A stretch of 45,104 nucleotides of DNA from Hyphomicrobiales bacterium (GTDB taxonomy: Bacteria; Pseudomonadota; Alphaproteobacteria; Rhizobiales; Methyloligellaceae), in the NCBI GenBank assembly GCA_021775525.1, contig JAJFHQ010000096.1:1-45104 (forward strand). Direction: 5' to 3'. The notes beneath the pieces are model-generated. The model worked only from the letters and a program-made list of their open reading frames with translations. It made no database searches and was not told where the DNA came from. How positions within the stretch are numbered: the stretch's first letter is position 1; every line of letters begins with the position of its first letter. Made by a program: the position numbers and the translations under genes. Below, one piece after another: positions 1 through 10,593 of the stretch.

Positions 1-42
1 CCGATTATCGAGTGAAGGTGTTAGGGAATCGTATAGGCGCAA

Positions 43-1263
43 ATGAGCCAAATTCCGCCAAAACCAACGATGGAGATGGGACATTTCGGGTTTGCTGCCC
101 GTCTATCGCTGTTTTATGGCGCTATTTTTCTGCTGATCGGCTTCCATTTGCCTTACTTTCCGGTCTGGCTGAACTGGCGAGGGCTTTCCCCGGGTGAAAT
201 CGGCATCATCCTTTCAGCCCCCCTGGCCGTTCGGGTCTTTTTCACCCCCGTCATCTCCTTCTGCGCAGACCGCATCGGCAATCACCGACTGATGTTGATC
301 CTGCTGGCATGGGGAACCTTAATCGGGCTGCTGAGTTTCATGCTGACCCAGGGGTTCTGGGCCATCTTGAGCATCGCCATCTTGTCTGCCCTGTTCTGGA
401 CCAGCATCATGCCGGTCACGGAAGCTGTTGCCATGGATGGCGTGCGCACCGGGGGGCATGATTATGGCCGCATAAGGCTATGGGGATCGTTGACCTTCAT
501 AGCGGCAAGTTTTGGCGGGGGCCTCGCGCTTCAGGCATACGGGGCACAATCGGCCCTGTGGCTGATGATAGCATCCTCTGCATGTATCACCGTGGCCGCT
601 CATCTGCTCCCGCGCCCTGTCGGCAAGGGCAGGCTTAAAGCCGCTACCTCAATACCGCCGATCCGCGTGAAAAATGCGGTCTCCTTGATCCGTTCGCCCC
701 TGTTCCTGCTTTTCTTATTCGCAACCGGACTGGTTCAGAGTGCACATGCGGTTTACTACGCGTTTGGAACACTGCACTGGCAGTCATTGAATATCTCAGC
801 TGGTGTCATAGGCTCGCTGTGGGCTGTGGGTGTAATTGCAGAAATTCTGCTGTTCATGTTTTCCAGCCGGGTGGTCAAGTCATTTGGCACGGTAAACCTG
901 ATTGGCCTGGCCGCACTTGCATCAGTATTGCGCTGGACCATCACGGCTTTTTCTCCGCCTTTATGGGTATTGTTTCCGGTTCAGGTGCTGCATGCGCTGA
1001 CATTTGGCGCAGCACATCTGGGCGCGGTTCATTTCATTTCCGATGCCGTTCCTGAAAAGGCTTCGGGCACGGCGCAGGGTCTTTACGCCGCCTGTTCCTC
1101 CGGTATTGCCATGGGTACCGCCATTCTCGTGTCGGGACCGTTATATGCAGCGCTCGGCGGTTATGCCTACCTGGTCATGGCGGCGATGGCTCTTGTGTCT
1201 CTTGCCGGGTCCGCTCTGCTTGCCCGCAAGTGGCGCGGTGAGAAATTGATCACATTGGATTAG
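43..1263 (+). CDS. MFS transporter, HcaT/nucleoside-permease-like (MFS_1_like)
   Basis: This 406-residue protein is almost entirely hydrophobic, with about 11-12 predicted membrane helices, as expected for a major facilitator permease of the inner membrane. The N-terminal part (SLFYGAIFLLIGFHLPYFPVWL) and the following ADRIGNHRLML stretch resemble the PPP/HcaT (3-phenylpropionate transporter) and nucleoside permease branch of MFS. An internal GGHDYGRIRLWGS segment near residue 145 is the pattern this branch carries after helix 4. The ATG at 43 has a weak AGG seven bases upstream. The substrate cannot be read from sequence; the next gene starts 94 bp downstream and is functionally unrelated, so no pathway context helps. 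The class assignment is firm, the substrate open. Confidence 0.85.
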   Translation: MSQIPPKPTMEMGHFGFAARLSLFYGAIFLLIGFHLPYFPVWLNWRGLSPGEIGIILSAPLAVRVFFTPVISFCADRIGNHRLMLILLAWGTLIGLLSFMLTQGFWAILSIAILSALFWTSIMPVTEAVAMDGVRTGGHDYGRIRLWGSLTFIAASFGGGLALQAYGAQSALWLMIASSACITVAAHLLPRPVGKGRLKAATSIPPIRVKNAVSLIRSPLFLLFLFATGLVQSAHAVYYAFGTLHWQSLNISAGVIGSLWAVGVIAEILLFMFSSRVVKSFGTVNLIGLAALASVLRWTITAFSPPLWVLFPVQVLHALTFGAAHLGAVHFISDAVPEKASGTAQGLYAACSSGIAMGTAILVSGPLYAALGGYAYLVMAAMALVSLAGSALLARKWRGEKLITLD

Positions 1264-1356
1264 AAGCACGCCTTCCATTTGATGCCAATTTCGGGCAAAA
1301 CGGGTGACGTTGCCAGAGCCGTGCAATGATCACGACACATTTGTAGGCGAGTCAGA

Positions 1357-2535
1357 ATGCTGAAACGAGATCAAGGCGTTATGCTGCCGACGCAGGTCAC
1401 CGCGCCGGGCTACAAGGTTGAGTTGCGCGGCACTGCCTTTTGTCTCGTCGCTACGGGCTCATGGACCGTGCGTGAAGCAACTGCGCTTGATTCAGGACTG
1501 AAACGCCTTCGTGTCCCCATTCCCCCGACGCCAGATTTTACCGGACAGGTCGATATTTCCGGGATCGAACAACTCGATACTGCCGGGGCGTGGCTGTTGC
1601 AGCGAACTGCTCGTATCTGGGAAGGCAAGGGTCTGCGCACCAATTTTGCCGGGGCCACGGAGAGCTTCGAGATTTTACTGGAAGAGGTGCGTCTGCGTGG
1701 TGAAGAGCAACGTACCCAGATCGCCAAGAGCTCATTGCTGTCCAGCCTGACCCAGGACTGGGCCAGGGCCATGACGTCGGTTTCGCGTGACGCGATTCTG
1801 ATAACCGGGTTTCTCGGGCACCTGATGGCAACGCTCAGCCGCATGGTGGCCCAGCCGTGGCGCTTCCGTGTGACATCCTTCATCCATCATCTGGACCATG
1901 CCGGCTTTCGTGCCGTGCCGATTATTGCCCTTATTTGCCTGCTGATCGGCGCTGTGGTCATGCAGCAGGGTGTAATCCAGTTGCGAGCGTTCGGTGCGGA
2001 AACTTTCGCCGTCAACATGGTCGCCATTCTGTCCCTGCGTGAAGTCGGGGTGCTCCTGACCGCCATCATGGTTGCAGGCCGCTCCGGGTCCGCTTTCACG
2101 GCTGAAATCGGCTCCATGAAAATGCGCGAGGAAATCGATGCAATGCGAACTCTAGGCATTGATCCCATGGAGACGCTTGTGGCGCCCCGCATCCTGGCGC
2201 TTATCGTAGTCCTGCCGCTGCTGACGTTTGTTGGCGATATGATGTGCCTGGTTGGCGGCGGGATAATGGCCAAGGTCATGCTTGGCATCGACGCTCCTGC
2301 CTATATGGATGCCCTGCACAGTGCCACTGATACGCGGCACTTCATGGCAGGGATGGTCAAAGCACCCTTTGCTGCTCTGATCATCGGCCTTGTGGGCTGT
2401 CTTGAAGGTTTGAAAGTCTCGGGCAGTGCTGAATCTCTTGGCATTCATGTGACCAGCGCAGTGGTGAAGGCGATCTTCCTGGTGATCATCTTTGACGCCG
2501 TGTTCGCCATGTTCCTGTCGGCAATAGGAGTTTGA
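1357..2535 (+). CDS. mlaE: MlaE-type lipid ABC transporter permease with fused STAS domain
   Basis: Inner-membrane permease of an Mla-type system that moves phospholipid between the inner membrane and the periplasmic MCE protein. Residues about 1-115 form a STAS-like domain (VDISGIEQLDTAGAWLLQR), the role played by separate MlaB in E. coli. After a linker, residues about 180-392 carry the permease with helices at AVPIIALICLLIGAVV, LREVGVLLTAIMVAGRSGSA and the conserved EIGSMKMREEIDAMRTLGIDP coupling region. The total of 392 residues fits the fused alphaproteobacterial form. The gene leads an operon and its TGA lies 2 bp before the preferred mlaF start. A second ATG at 1381 is a possible alternative start. 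Confidence 0.92.
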   Translation: MLKRDQGVMLPTQVTAPGYKVELRGTAFCLVATGSWTVREATALDSGLKRLRVPIPPTPDFTGQVDISGIEQLDTAGAWLLQRTARIWEGKGLRTNFAGATESFEILLEEVRLRGEEQRTQIAKSSLLSSLTQDWARAMTSVSRDAILITGFLGHLMATLSRMVAQPWRFRVTSFIHHLDHAGFRAVPIIALICLLIGAVVMQQGVIQLRAFGAETFAVNMVAILSLREVGVLLTAIMVAGRSGSAFTAEIGSMKMREEIDAMRTLGIDPMETLVAPRILALIVVLPLLTFVGDMMCLVGGGIMAKVMLGIDAPAYMDALHSATDTRHFMAGMVKAPFAALIIGLVGCLEGLKVSGSAESLGIHVTSAVVKAIFLVIIFDAVFAMFLSAIGV

Positions 2536-2537
2536 GT

Positions 2538-3326
2538 ATGGCTGGTACCCTTAAGGTTTCCGAGCAGGTCCCTGCCATTATTTCGGTAAAGGGGCTGGCG
2601 AAAAAATTTGGCAGCCAGCAAATATGGGATGATCTCAATCTCGATGTTTACCGCGGCGAAGTCATCGGGGTTGTCGGCGGTTCTGGGCAGGGCAAGTCGG
2701 TACTTCTGCGCGTCATTACGGGGCTCGTGACCCCGGACAAGGGCACGATCAGCGTTTTCGGACGCAATGTGCGCGAACTTAATCGCGAGGAAAAAATTGA
2801 TATGGAATCGCGCTGGGGCGTTCTGTTTCAGGACGGCGCGCTGTTTTCCTCGCTCACGGTTCTGCAGAATATACAGGTTCCGATGCGAGAGCATCTCGAT
2901 CTTACGCAATCCATCATGGACGACCTGGCCTATCTGAAACTGGCGATGGTTGGGCTTCCCACCGATGCCGCTCATAAATTCCCCTCCGAGCTGTCGGGCG
3001 GTATGCGCAAGCGCGCAGGGCTCGCGCGGGCCTTGTCGCTCGATCCGGAAATCGTATTTCTGGATGAACCGACGGCGGGCCTTGATCCCATTGGCGCCTC
3101 CGCCTTCGACCAACTCATCAGAAAATTGCAACAGACGCTGGACCTCACGGTCTATATGGTGACCCATGATCTCGACAGCATCTTTACCGTATGCGACAGG
3201 GTTGCTGTGCTTGCCGACAAGAAAATCGTTAGAACAGGAACACCGGAGGAATTACGTTCAAAACCCTTGCATCCCTGGATCGAGGAATATTTCTGTGGCG
3301 AACGCGCGCGCGCTGCACTGGCTTGA
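2538..3326 (+). CDS. mlaF: MlaF-type ABC transporter ATPase
   Basis: Cytoplasmic ATPase that drives the MlaE permease. All ABC signatures are visible: Walker A GGSGQGKS near residue 50, the Q-loop around LFQDGALF, signature LSGGMRKRAGLARAL near 155, Walker B IVFLDEPTAGLDP and the H-loop VTHD. Length is 262 residues from the ATG at 2538. I chose this ATG because AGGAG at 2526-2530 is seven bases upstream; a TTG at 2532 overlaps the mlaE stop but would sit one base from the ribosome-binding site. The gene is translationally close-coupled to mlaE and followed 19 bp later by mlaD. Confidence 0.95.
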   Translation: MAGTLKVSEQVPAIISVKGLAKKFGSQQIWDDLNLDVYRGEVIGVVGGSGQGKSVLLRVITGLVTPDKGTISVFGRNVRELNREEKIDMESRWGVLFQDGALFSSLTVLQNIQVPMREHLDLTQSIMDDLAYLKLAMVGLPTDAAHKFPSELSGGMRKRAGLARALSLDPEIVFLDEPTAGLDPIGASAFDQLIRKLQQTLDLTVYMVTHDLDSIFTVCDRVAVLADKKIVRTGTPEELRSKPLHPWIEEYFCGERARAALA

Positions 3327-3345
3327 GACTGGAGTACGATAAGTT

Positions 3346-4293
3346 ATGGAAACCAAAGCCAATCATCTGGTGATCGGCGCATTCGTCCTGGCGGTTCTCG
3401 TCGCCGGATTCGGGTTTGTTTACTGGATGCAGAACCTGGGCTCCGGCGGGGGAGCCAAGCGCTATGCCATCGTGTTCGAAGGCGGGGTCAGTGGCATCTC
3501 TTCAGCAAGCAAGGTTCTTTTCAACGGCATCCGCGTGGGCCAGGTGCAGGGCCTCCAGCTTGATGAAAGTGATGCGCGGCTGGTCAGGGTCATGGTCACC
3601 ATTGCCGGCAATACGCCGGTGCGGACCAATTCACGCGCGCGGATTGAGTCTCAGGGGTTGACTGGCGGTTCCGCCATCCAGCTCACTCCCGGTACACCGG
3701 ACACGCCGCTTCTCGTCGCCAAAACAGAAGATGAAATCCCGGTCATCAAGGCCGACAGGGCCAGTACGCAATCTCTGTTCGATGCGGCCCCTGAAGTTAT
3801 GGGCAACGCCAATGCGCTGCTGGTTCGGATGAACGATATGCTGGCGGACAATCAGTCCTCGATCCGTACAACTATCACCAATGTCGAATCGTTCACGACA
3901 ATGCTTGATGCCCGAAAGGACGATATTGACGGTGTGATCCGAGATGCGAAGGCTTTGAGCGAGCAAATCAAGCGTGTGGCGGATAAAATTGAGAAATCTG
4001 TAGATAATTTCTCAAAATATATGACCGATGATGGCCAATCTTTCCTGGCACAAGCGCAGGAAGCAGCCAAATCTTTCAAGGATTTGGCTGAAAAATTGGA
4101 TAAATCCATCGGTGACAGCGCAGATGGCATGACGCGCTTTGCCAAGGACGGACTTAAGGAATTTGAGCTTTTTATGAGAGATGGTAGGCGTGCAGCACGT
4201 ACATTAGAGCGCGTTTTGGAGCAAGTTGAGCGAAATCCACAAAGTTTTTTGTTTGGCGGATCGACGGTTCCGGAATACACTCCGGGCCAGTAG
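3346..4293 (+). CDS. mlaD: MCE-domain lipid-binding protein, MlaD-like
   Basis: Periplasmic MCE protein anchored by one N-terminal helix (residues about 7-29, HLVIGAFVLAVLVAGFGFVYWM). The MCE domain spans about 40-120 (YAIVFEGGVSGISSASKVLFNGIRVGQV, then RARIESQGLTGGSAIQLTPG). The C-terminal half, about 150-315, is long and helical with heptad-like segments. At 315 residues it is much longer than E. coli MlaD (about 180), which is common in alphaproteobacteria whose MCE proteins have helical tails. It would form the lipid-binding ring on MlaE/MlaF. No mlaC or mlaA gene lies nearby, so the periplasmic shuttle, if any, is encoded elsewhere. Confidence 0.9.
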   Translation: METKANHLVIGAFVLAVLVAGFGFVYWMQNLGSGGGAKRYAIVFEGGVSGISSASKVLFNGIRVGQVQGLQLDESDARLVRVMVTIAGNTPVRTNSRARIESQGLTGGSAIQLTPGTPDTPLLVAKTEDEIPVIKADRASTQSLFDAAPEVMGNANALLVRMNDMLADNQSSIRTTITNVESFTTMLDARKDDIDGVIRDAKALSEQIKRVADKIEKSVDNFSKYMTDDGQSFLAQAQEAAKSFKDLAEKLDKSIGDSADGMTRFAKDGLKEFELFMRDGRRAARTLERVLEQVERNPQSFLFGGSTVPEYTPGQ

Positions 4294-4354
4294 GGGGCTT
4301 CCGAATTGAGGAATTCGGGGCATTTTGGGAATTTTAAGGGGGACGCGTCGCGCA

Positions 4355-4960
4355 ATGCGATCACGTAGTCTCATAACTGCAAGTACACTTGCGCTGACCG
4401 GTGTCATGCTGGGCGGGTGCCTTGGTTCTAATGCCACGCCGCCCGCGACGTATGATCTGATTGCACCCAAGGTCATGACCCTGACCGCTCCCCGTCCTGC
4501 TAAATTCCAGCTTGTTGTCAATGAACCAGGCGCTGTTCGCTCGCTAGAGACTGACCGCATCATGGTCAAGAGCGGTCCGCAGGTTGCTTATTACAAGGGG
4601 GCTGCCTGGTCTGACCGCCTGCCTCGACTGATGCAGGCACGCATGGTCGAAGCCTTCCAGAATGCCGGTCTCGTCAGCGCTGTTGGCTCGCGCTCTGATC
4701 GTCTGGATGCGGATTACGAGCTTTCCACCCAGGTGCAGGCCTTCCAAGTCAATGTCGACCAGGGCCAGGCTGAAGCCTATGCCCACCTCTATGTGAAGGT
4801 TATTGACGGTGACAATGGCCGGATGGTCGCGTCTCGAGGCTTTGAGGCGCGTGTTGGCACCAGCTCAAAAGATGCCGGCGAAATGGTGGTGTCGCTCAAT
4901 CAGGCGTTCGATAAAGTGCTGCGCGAAGTCGTACCTTGGGTTGCCAAGCGCAAGCTTTAA
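4355..4960 (+). CDS. ABC-type transport auxiliary lipoprotein (PqiC-like)
   Basis: A 201-residue predicted lipoprotein: MRSRSLITASTLALTGVML is a signal peptide ending in lipobox LGGC. The mature part matches the ABC auxiliary lipoprotein family that accompanies MCE systems, with the typical YDLIAP opening, LVVNEPGAVRSLETDRIMVK, AYYKGAAWSDRLPRLMQARMVEAFQNAG and a C-terminal MVVSLNQAFDKVLREVV helix. It is the last gene of the mla cassette. The ATG at 4355 is preferred: AAGGGGGA at 4336-4343 lies 11 bases upstream and the signal peptide starts directly; a TTG at 4325 would add ten residues. It probably connects the MCE assembly with the outer membrane. Confidence 0.85.
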   Translation: MRSRSLITASTLALTGVMLGGCLGSNATPPATYDLIAPKVMTLTAPRPAKFQLVVNEPGAVRSLETDRIMVKSGPQVAYYKGAAWSDRLPRLMQARMVEAFQNAGLVSAVGSRSDRLDADYELSTQVQAFQVNVDQGQAEAYAHLYVKVIDGDNGRMVASRGFEARVGTSSKDAGEMVVSLNQAFDKVLREVVPWVAKRKL

Positions 4961-5071
4961 ATATCTCTAGCCATTTTCGGAAATTACCGGTTGTGACGTG
5001 ACGCTTTGATATTGCGTGTGCGCCGACCGTTCGCATTTTATGAAACCTGATTGGATGAGTTCGAATATGCC

Positions 5072-8059
5072 CTAGCGCAACCGTCCGCTGGCATGGGCCA
5101 GCATGAGGTATACCCGGCCGGTTTCAGATGTCAGGTAATTTTGAATCACCTGGGCATTCTGACCCTTGCGTTCTGCGTCAGCCAGCAGCCGCTCAAAATC
5201 GCCGATATAACGCTCTACTGTTGAACGGAATGCCGGGTCGCGCTGGTAGCGTCCGGTTATCTCATCGAAGGTGACCTGTCCCTGACGGGTGTAGAGTTGG
5301 CGCGAGAAGATACCACGTTCTCCGTCACGGAAGCGCTGCCAGACATTGCCCGCTGTGTGCTGATCGATGGCGCTGGCAATATCATTCAGGCGCAATTCAC
5401 CACCAGATCCCGCAGGCGCATTATAGGTTGGTTGCGGGGTTGCAGGCGGTGCTGATTGGCCGCCATGATCGGGTCCCGAAGCACGTGCCAGCAAATCGCC
5501 CACGGACCATCCATCGTCCTGGGGAGCCCCGGGTGTGTTGCGCATGCTAACGCCAAGACCAGTGGTGACCGGTTGCGGTGGTTGTTGTGGCTGTGGCTGC
5601 TGTTGTGGCTGAGGGGCTTGCGGAGTCCCTCCCGCAGCACTGCCTAGACGATTTGCCAGGTTGGAGGTAACAGAAGCCATGTCGCCCGTTGGCTGGGGGG
5701 CGCCAAGTGCCGGTGGCGCGTTATATCCAGCGGGAGGAAGGTGCTGTCCCGCATACGGGTTAGCTGCTGGCAAGGGGGTATGCGCGGATGCGGGCGGCGG
5801 GGCGATATTACCAGCGTTGCTACCGGTGGAAATGGCGGAGAGCGTCCCCAGCGCCTTGAGCTGATCGGATACTGCCTTGCGCACGGCTTCCTGGGAGTGC
5901 CGCGTGGCTTCTGGCAGGTCCTGCATGCGTCGTTGTAATTCCTGACGGGTTCCTTCGATCTCGTCTGCGGTAGTGTGTGCGGTCTGGCGCATCTCGCGGG
6001 TCGTCTCGCCAAAACGGGATGTCAGGGTGCCAAGCTGGTTGGCGACTTCTCCGGTAATGGATTGGAACCCGCCGGTAAGTTCGGCAACGGCCTGCTCGGT
6101 GTGCTGACGGGCGTCGGATCTCAGCCGTTCGATTTCCGAGATCGTCATATTGCTTTGTTGGGCTGTTTCCTGGGCCAGAGAGGAAGTGACCTGCTTGGCG
6201 CGTTCCTCCACCTGCAACAGCGAGCCTTCGATAATGCCCGAGTAAGATCGCATCATCTTGTCCAGGGACTGGGCCTTGGTGCTTACTGTCTCAAGCAAAT
6301 TTGAAATCTCGGAATGCCTACGCTGAAGAATAGAGTCGATCTGGGCATTGGAAGAATCCAGTGCTTGAGATGCGGACATGATGGCCTGGCCTTGTGTCTC
6401 AAACCGTTGGGTCAGCCCGAACACCTGGTCAAGCAACTTGTGCGAAACACCCTTGAGTGAGTCTGCCTGAGCGGCAAGATTGCTGCTCGCCTGATTGGAT
6501 TGCCGGGCCATGTGCTCGGTTGTTTTCTTCACCGTGTCAGTGCCCTCGGCAAACACCTGGCTCATTGTCATGGTGCTCTTGCTCAGGGTGCCCTCGATGG
6601 ATTTGGCTTGTTGTTGTACGGTGGCATCCAGAGCTGTGATGCGTTCTGCGAGTGTTTTCTTCAGTTCCGCGGTGTGCCCTTTCAACGTGCCGTCAAGCTG
6701 TGCCGTGCGTTGCGCAAGGGCATTCTCCAACGCGGTGAAATTCTGGTTGGCACCTGAAATGATGCTGCTCAGCCGTTTCTGTTCACCATCAAGCCGGTCT
6801 AGCAAGCCGGGGATATCCTTCACCAGTTGATTGCCGACTGTGGTGAGTGAATTCATCAGCTGATTGGATTTCACATCAATGACATTCGAAACCTTTGAGG
6901 TCGCCTCCTGTAGCGAGGCTGAGACATTGCTGCCAGCGGCATCCAGTTTCTTGGTGACCTGATCGCCTTGCGCGGTAAGTTGCTGGGTGATCTGCGCACC
7001 GCGCTCTGCCAGCTTGTTATCGACCGCGGTGCCAGCGGCGTTAACGGCCTCAGTAATCTTGCCACCCCTGGCGTTCAGTGTGTTTGCAATGGTGGAAGTG
7101 GCGCTAGCGAGTGTCTTGGTTGCCTGGTCACCCACATCTGAGATGTCCTTGGTCACTTGTGCACCGACACCTCGCAGAGTTTCGCTGACTCGCTCTGAGT
7201 TATTGGCCAGCGCATCGCGCTCGCTAGCGAGTTCTTCGATCAAACCCCGGATACGCAACTCGTTCTCTGAGTAGGAACGCTCTAGCGCGGCCACTTCGTT
7301 ATGGACCAGCGCTTCCAGCTCCCCGGCACGGCCGAGGGCGCGCGAAATGGCGTCATTCATGGCCGCGACCTGGCGGCGGATGGTCTGACCAAGTGAGGCA
7401 ACGGACTGCGCCGCCATCTTGTCAGGTTCAGCAAGGCGCACGGCCACCTCGGTCATCGCCGAGGCCATGAGGCGCAATTCCTGTGCACGCCAGATAAGAA
7501 GTGCCAGGAACCAGAACAGGGCCATTGGGACAAACAGCGTGGCGCCAAGGGTCAGAGCGGCTGGATCGCGGAGCATGTCGGCGTTACTCGACAGGGCCGA
7601 CAGGCGATCATTAAACAGGAAAAGTGCTGCGCCGAGGCACAGAAATGCCCAGACAACAGATGCGCCGAAGGCGACATAGAAAGCCGTGCGTGACGGGCGC
7701 TGCTGGAGCGCATAGATCAGCCCGCCGATCGAGGGCAGGTCGTCATTCGCTGCGATAGCATCGCGCGCTGGAGCGGCCATACGCCGATCAGCGGCTTTTT
7801 TCGGTTTCGCGGAAGCCGGCGCACCGCCTGTTGACCCACGTTCCGTGCTGGCACCTGAAGACGAAGCGCTACCAGGAAGCGGACCTGGGGCATTCGAAGG
7901 CGCGAGTGAGCCGGCAAGCTTTTCTGAAAGCTTTTCCGCGCGTTTTTCCGTTTTGTCCGTATCCTTGCTGGCCCTGGAAGCTGCCGTCGAGGTCTCCTGC
8001 GACTCTTCAAGCTTCTTGGTGCCAGCCGTTTTTTTTGATTGTTCCTGCGCCATACCCAT
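5072..8059 (-). CDS. large membrane-anchored coiled-coil protein (TipN/GPR-like architecture)
   Basis: No enzyme family recognised. The 995 residues are arranged as: a charged, Ala/Ser/Pro-rich cytoplasmic N-terminus (1-115); two membrane helices near 127-150 and 168-190; a very long amphipathic coiled coil (about 190-740) with apolipoprotein-like repeats such as QITQQLTAQGDQVTKKLDAA; a Pro/Gln-rich linker (about 750-880); and a compact C-terminal domain (about 885-995, with DIASAIDQHTAGNVWQRFRDGE and a YIGDFERLL helix). Two N-terminal helices followed by a long coiled coil are the layout of Caulobacter TipN, and apolipoprotein-like repeats occur in the Agrobacterium growth pole ring protein. 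A scaffold or polarity role is therefore inferred from architecture only. Start is the ATG at 8059, or the ATG at 8053; the gene stands alone and opposite to its neighbours. Confidence 0.75.
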   Translation of the reverse strand: MGMAQEQSKKTAGTKKLEESQETSTAASRASKDTDKTEKRAEKLSEKLAGSLAPSNAPGPLPGSASSSGASTERGSTGGAPASAKPKKAADRRMAAPARDAIAANDDLPSIGGLIYALQQRPSRTAFYVAFGASVVWAFLCLGAALFLFNDRLSALSSNADMLRDPAALTLGATLFVPMALFWFLALLIWRAQELRLMASAMTEVAVRLAEPDKMAAQSVASLGQTIRRQVAAMNDAISRALGRAGELEALVHNEVAALERSYSENELRIRGLIEELASERDALANNSERVSETLRGVGAQVTKDISDVGDQATKTLASATSTIANTLNARGGKITEAVNAAGTAVDNKLAERGAQITQQLTAQGDQVTKKLDAAGSNVSASLQEATSKVSNVIDVKSNQLMNSLTTVGNQLVKDIPGLLDRLDGEQKRLSSIISGANQNFTALENALAQRTAQLDGTLKGHTAELKKTLAERITALDATVQQQAKSIEGTLSKSTMTMSQVFAEGTDTVKKTTEHMARQSNQASSNLAAQADSLKGVSHKLLDQVFGLTQRFETQGQAIMSASQALDSSNAQIDSILQRRHSEISNLLETVSTKAQSLDKMMRSYSGIIEGSLLQVEERAKQVTSSLAQETAQQSNMTISEIERLRSDARQHTEQAVAELTGGFQSITGEVANQLGTLTSRFGETTREMRQTAHTTADEIEGTRQELQRRMQDLPEATRHSQEAVRKAVSDQLKALGTLSAISTGSNAGNIAPPPASAHTPLPAANPYAGQHLPPAGYNAPPALGAPQPTGDMASVTSNLANRLGSAAGGTPQAPQPQQQPQPQQPPQPVTTGLGVSMRNTPGAPQDDGWSVGDLLARASGPDHGGQSAPPATPQPTYNAPAGSGGELRLNDIASAIDQHTAGNVWQRFRDGERGIFSRQLYTRQGQVTFDEITGRYQRDPAFRSTVERYIGDFERLLADAERKGQNAQVIQNYLTSETGRVYLMLAHASGRLR

Positions 8060-8570
8060 TCATTCCCGGGTCATTTTCCGTCATGAGCGCCACCTCTGCG
8101 GTGCCTCGCGCACTCTTGTGCCGGCTGACCTGTTATTTCCGCATCTTGCGCAGATGTTACTCATACGCATTCCCCCAAATATAGCCATCCAGTACTCCCG
8201 CAGAAGGAAACTGATCGCATTCATATTTGGAATTTGTTCACCATATCTAGTACGGATTTGAGGCCAAAGAAAGGACGATTTTAAAACATCCTTACCAGAG
8301 TTAAGATGAAGAGGATGTCTGTAATATATTGAATTTATTCATATAAAATGACTGATTGTAATCCTGCACGTTGATTTTTGACCCGATTTTCCTCACCTGG
8401 TCAGGTCCGTGCGCGAGCGTGTGCTTAACGGCTTCTTATTTGCCTCTCTGTAGGCTTGAAGTGCTGGCGGCGGAAAGTCGCTGGGGAGACTGGGGTCTCT
8501 CCGCATTTCGATCCACTTCTGGTGTGGTGAGGCTTTCCGGCGCAAAGGGTCAAGAGGGGATTTGATCATC
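8060..8570. other. 510-bp divergent intergenic region, AT-rich centre
   Basis: No convincing gene is present; the open frames here lack ribosome-binding sites and family features. The middle (about 8160-8370) is clearly more AT-rich than its surroundings, as expected for a divergent promoter region between the coiled-coil gene and the Hpt gene. Two seven-of-eight matches to the CtrA box TTAA-N7-TTAA occur: TTAA-AACATCC-TTAC near 8281 and TTAA-CGGCTTC-TTAT near 8425. An ACCTG-GT-CAGGT palindrome lies at 8395-8406. None of these is proven functional. Confidence 0.5.
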
Positions 8571-8993
8571 ATGGCATTGGCAGTGGAAATTATGGCTGGC
8601 GAAGAGCGGGAACACTATGGTGGTCCGAACTGTGATCGCCCGGTCGATCTGGTGCATCTGGCGCGTTATACGCTGGGCAATCGGTCACTTGAACGCGAAG
8701 TTCTGGGGCTGTTTCATACCCAGTCCGAAATCTATCTTCAGCGCCTGAAAGAGGCAAAGGTGGACAAGGATTGGATTGATGCCGCGCACACCATCAAAGG
8801 TTCGGCTCGTGGAATTGGCGCCTGGCAGATCGCCAAAAGCGCGGAAGCGGCTGAAGGACTGAATGGTAATACGCGCAAAAGCAGCGCACTTAAGGTACTT
8901 AAGGAGCTGGAGTGTCTGATTGGCGAGGCCAACGGGTATATTGAATCCCTGCTCTCCGAAGCCGGATCTGACGAGGCAAAGGCTGACGCATAA
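8571..8993 (+). CDS. stand-alone Hpt (histidine phosphotransfer) protein
   Basis: A 140-residue single-domain Hpt protein that would relay phosphoryl groups between a hybrid histidine kinase and a response regulator. The phosphorylation motif AAHTIKGSARGIGA is intact, with the acceptor His near residue 73, preceded by helix A (HLARYTLGNRSLEREVLGLF). No kinase or receiver is encoded nearby, so its partners are elsewhere. ATG 8571 is chosen because AAGAGGGGA (8552-8560) sits ten bases upstream; a TTG at 8562 directly abuts the ribosome-binding site. Two near-CtrA sites upstream suggest, but do not show, cell-cycle control. Confidence 0.88.
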   Translation: MALAVEIMAGEEREHYGGPNCDRPVDLVHLARYTLGNRSLEREVLGLFHTQSEIYLQRLKEAKVDKDWIDAAHTIKGSARGIGAWQIAKSAEAAEGLNGNTRKSSALKVLKELECLIGEANGYIESLLSEAGSDEAKADA

Positions 8994-9074
8994 TTCCTGA
9001 GTGGATTGCTCTGGCAATAGTGCGGTATTTGTCTTATACGAGGCACGTTTCGCAGGCAAAGCGAGACGGGATGA

Positions 9075-9473
<399 letters not shown>

Positions 9474-9490
9474 ACCCAACAACCGGGTGA

Positions 9491-10525
<1,035 letters not shown>

Positions 10526-10593
10526 CTAATCGCTCACTCACTTGTGAGGTCTTGCCGCTTCTATTTACATTGATTGAGGCGTAGCCCTTTGTC

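Noticed and set aside
8371..8565. 64-codon + strand open frame upstream of the Hpt gene
   Set aside because: No ribosome-binding site, no recognisable protein pattern, and it ends on the Hpt ribosome-binding site.
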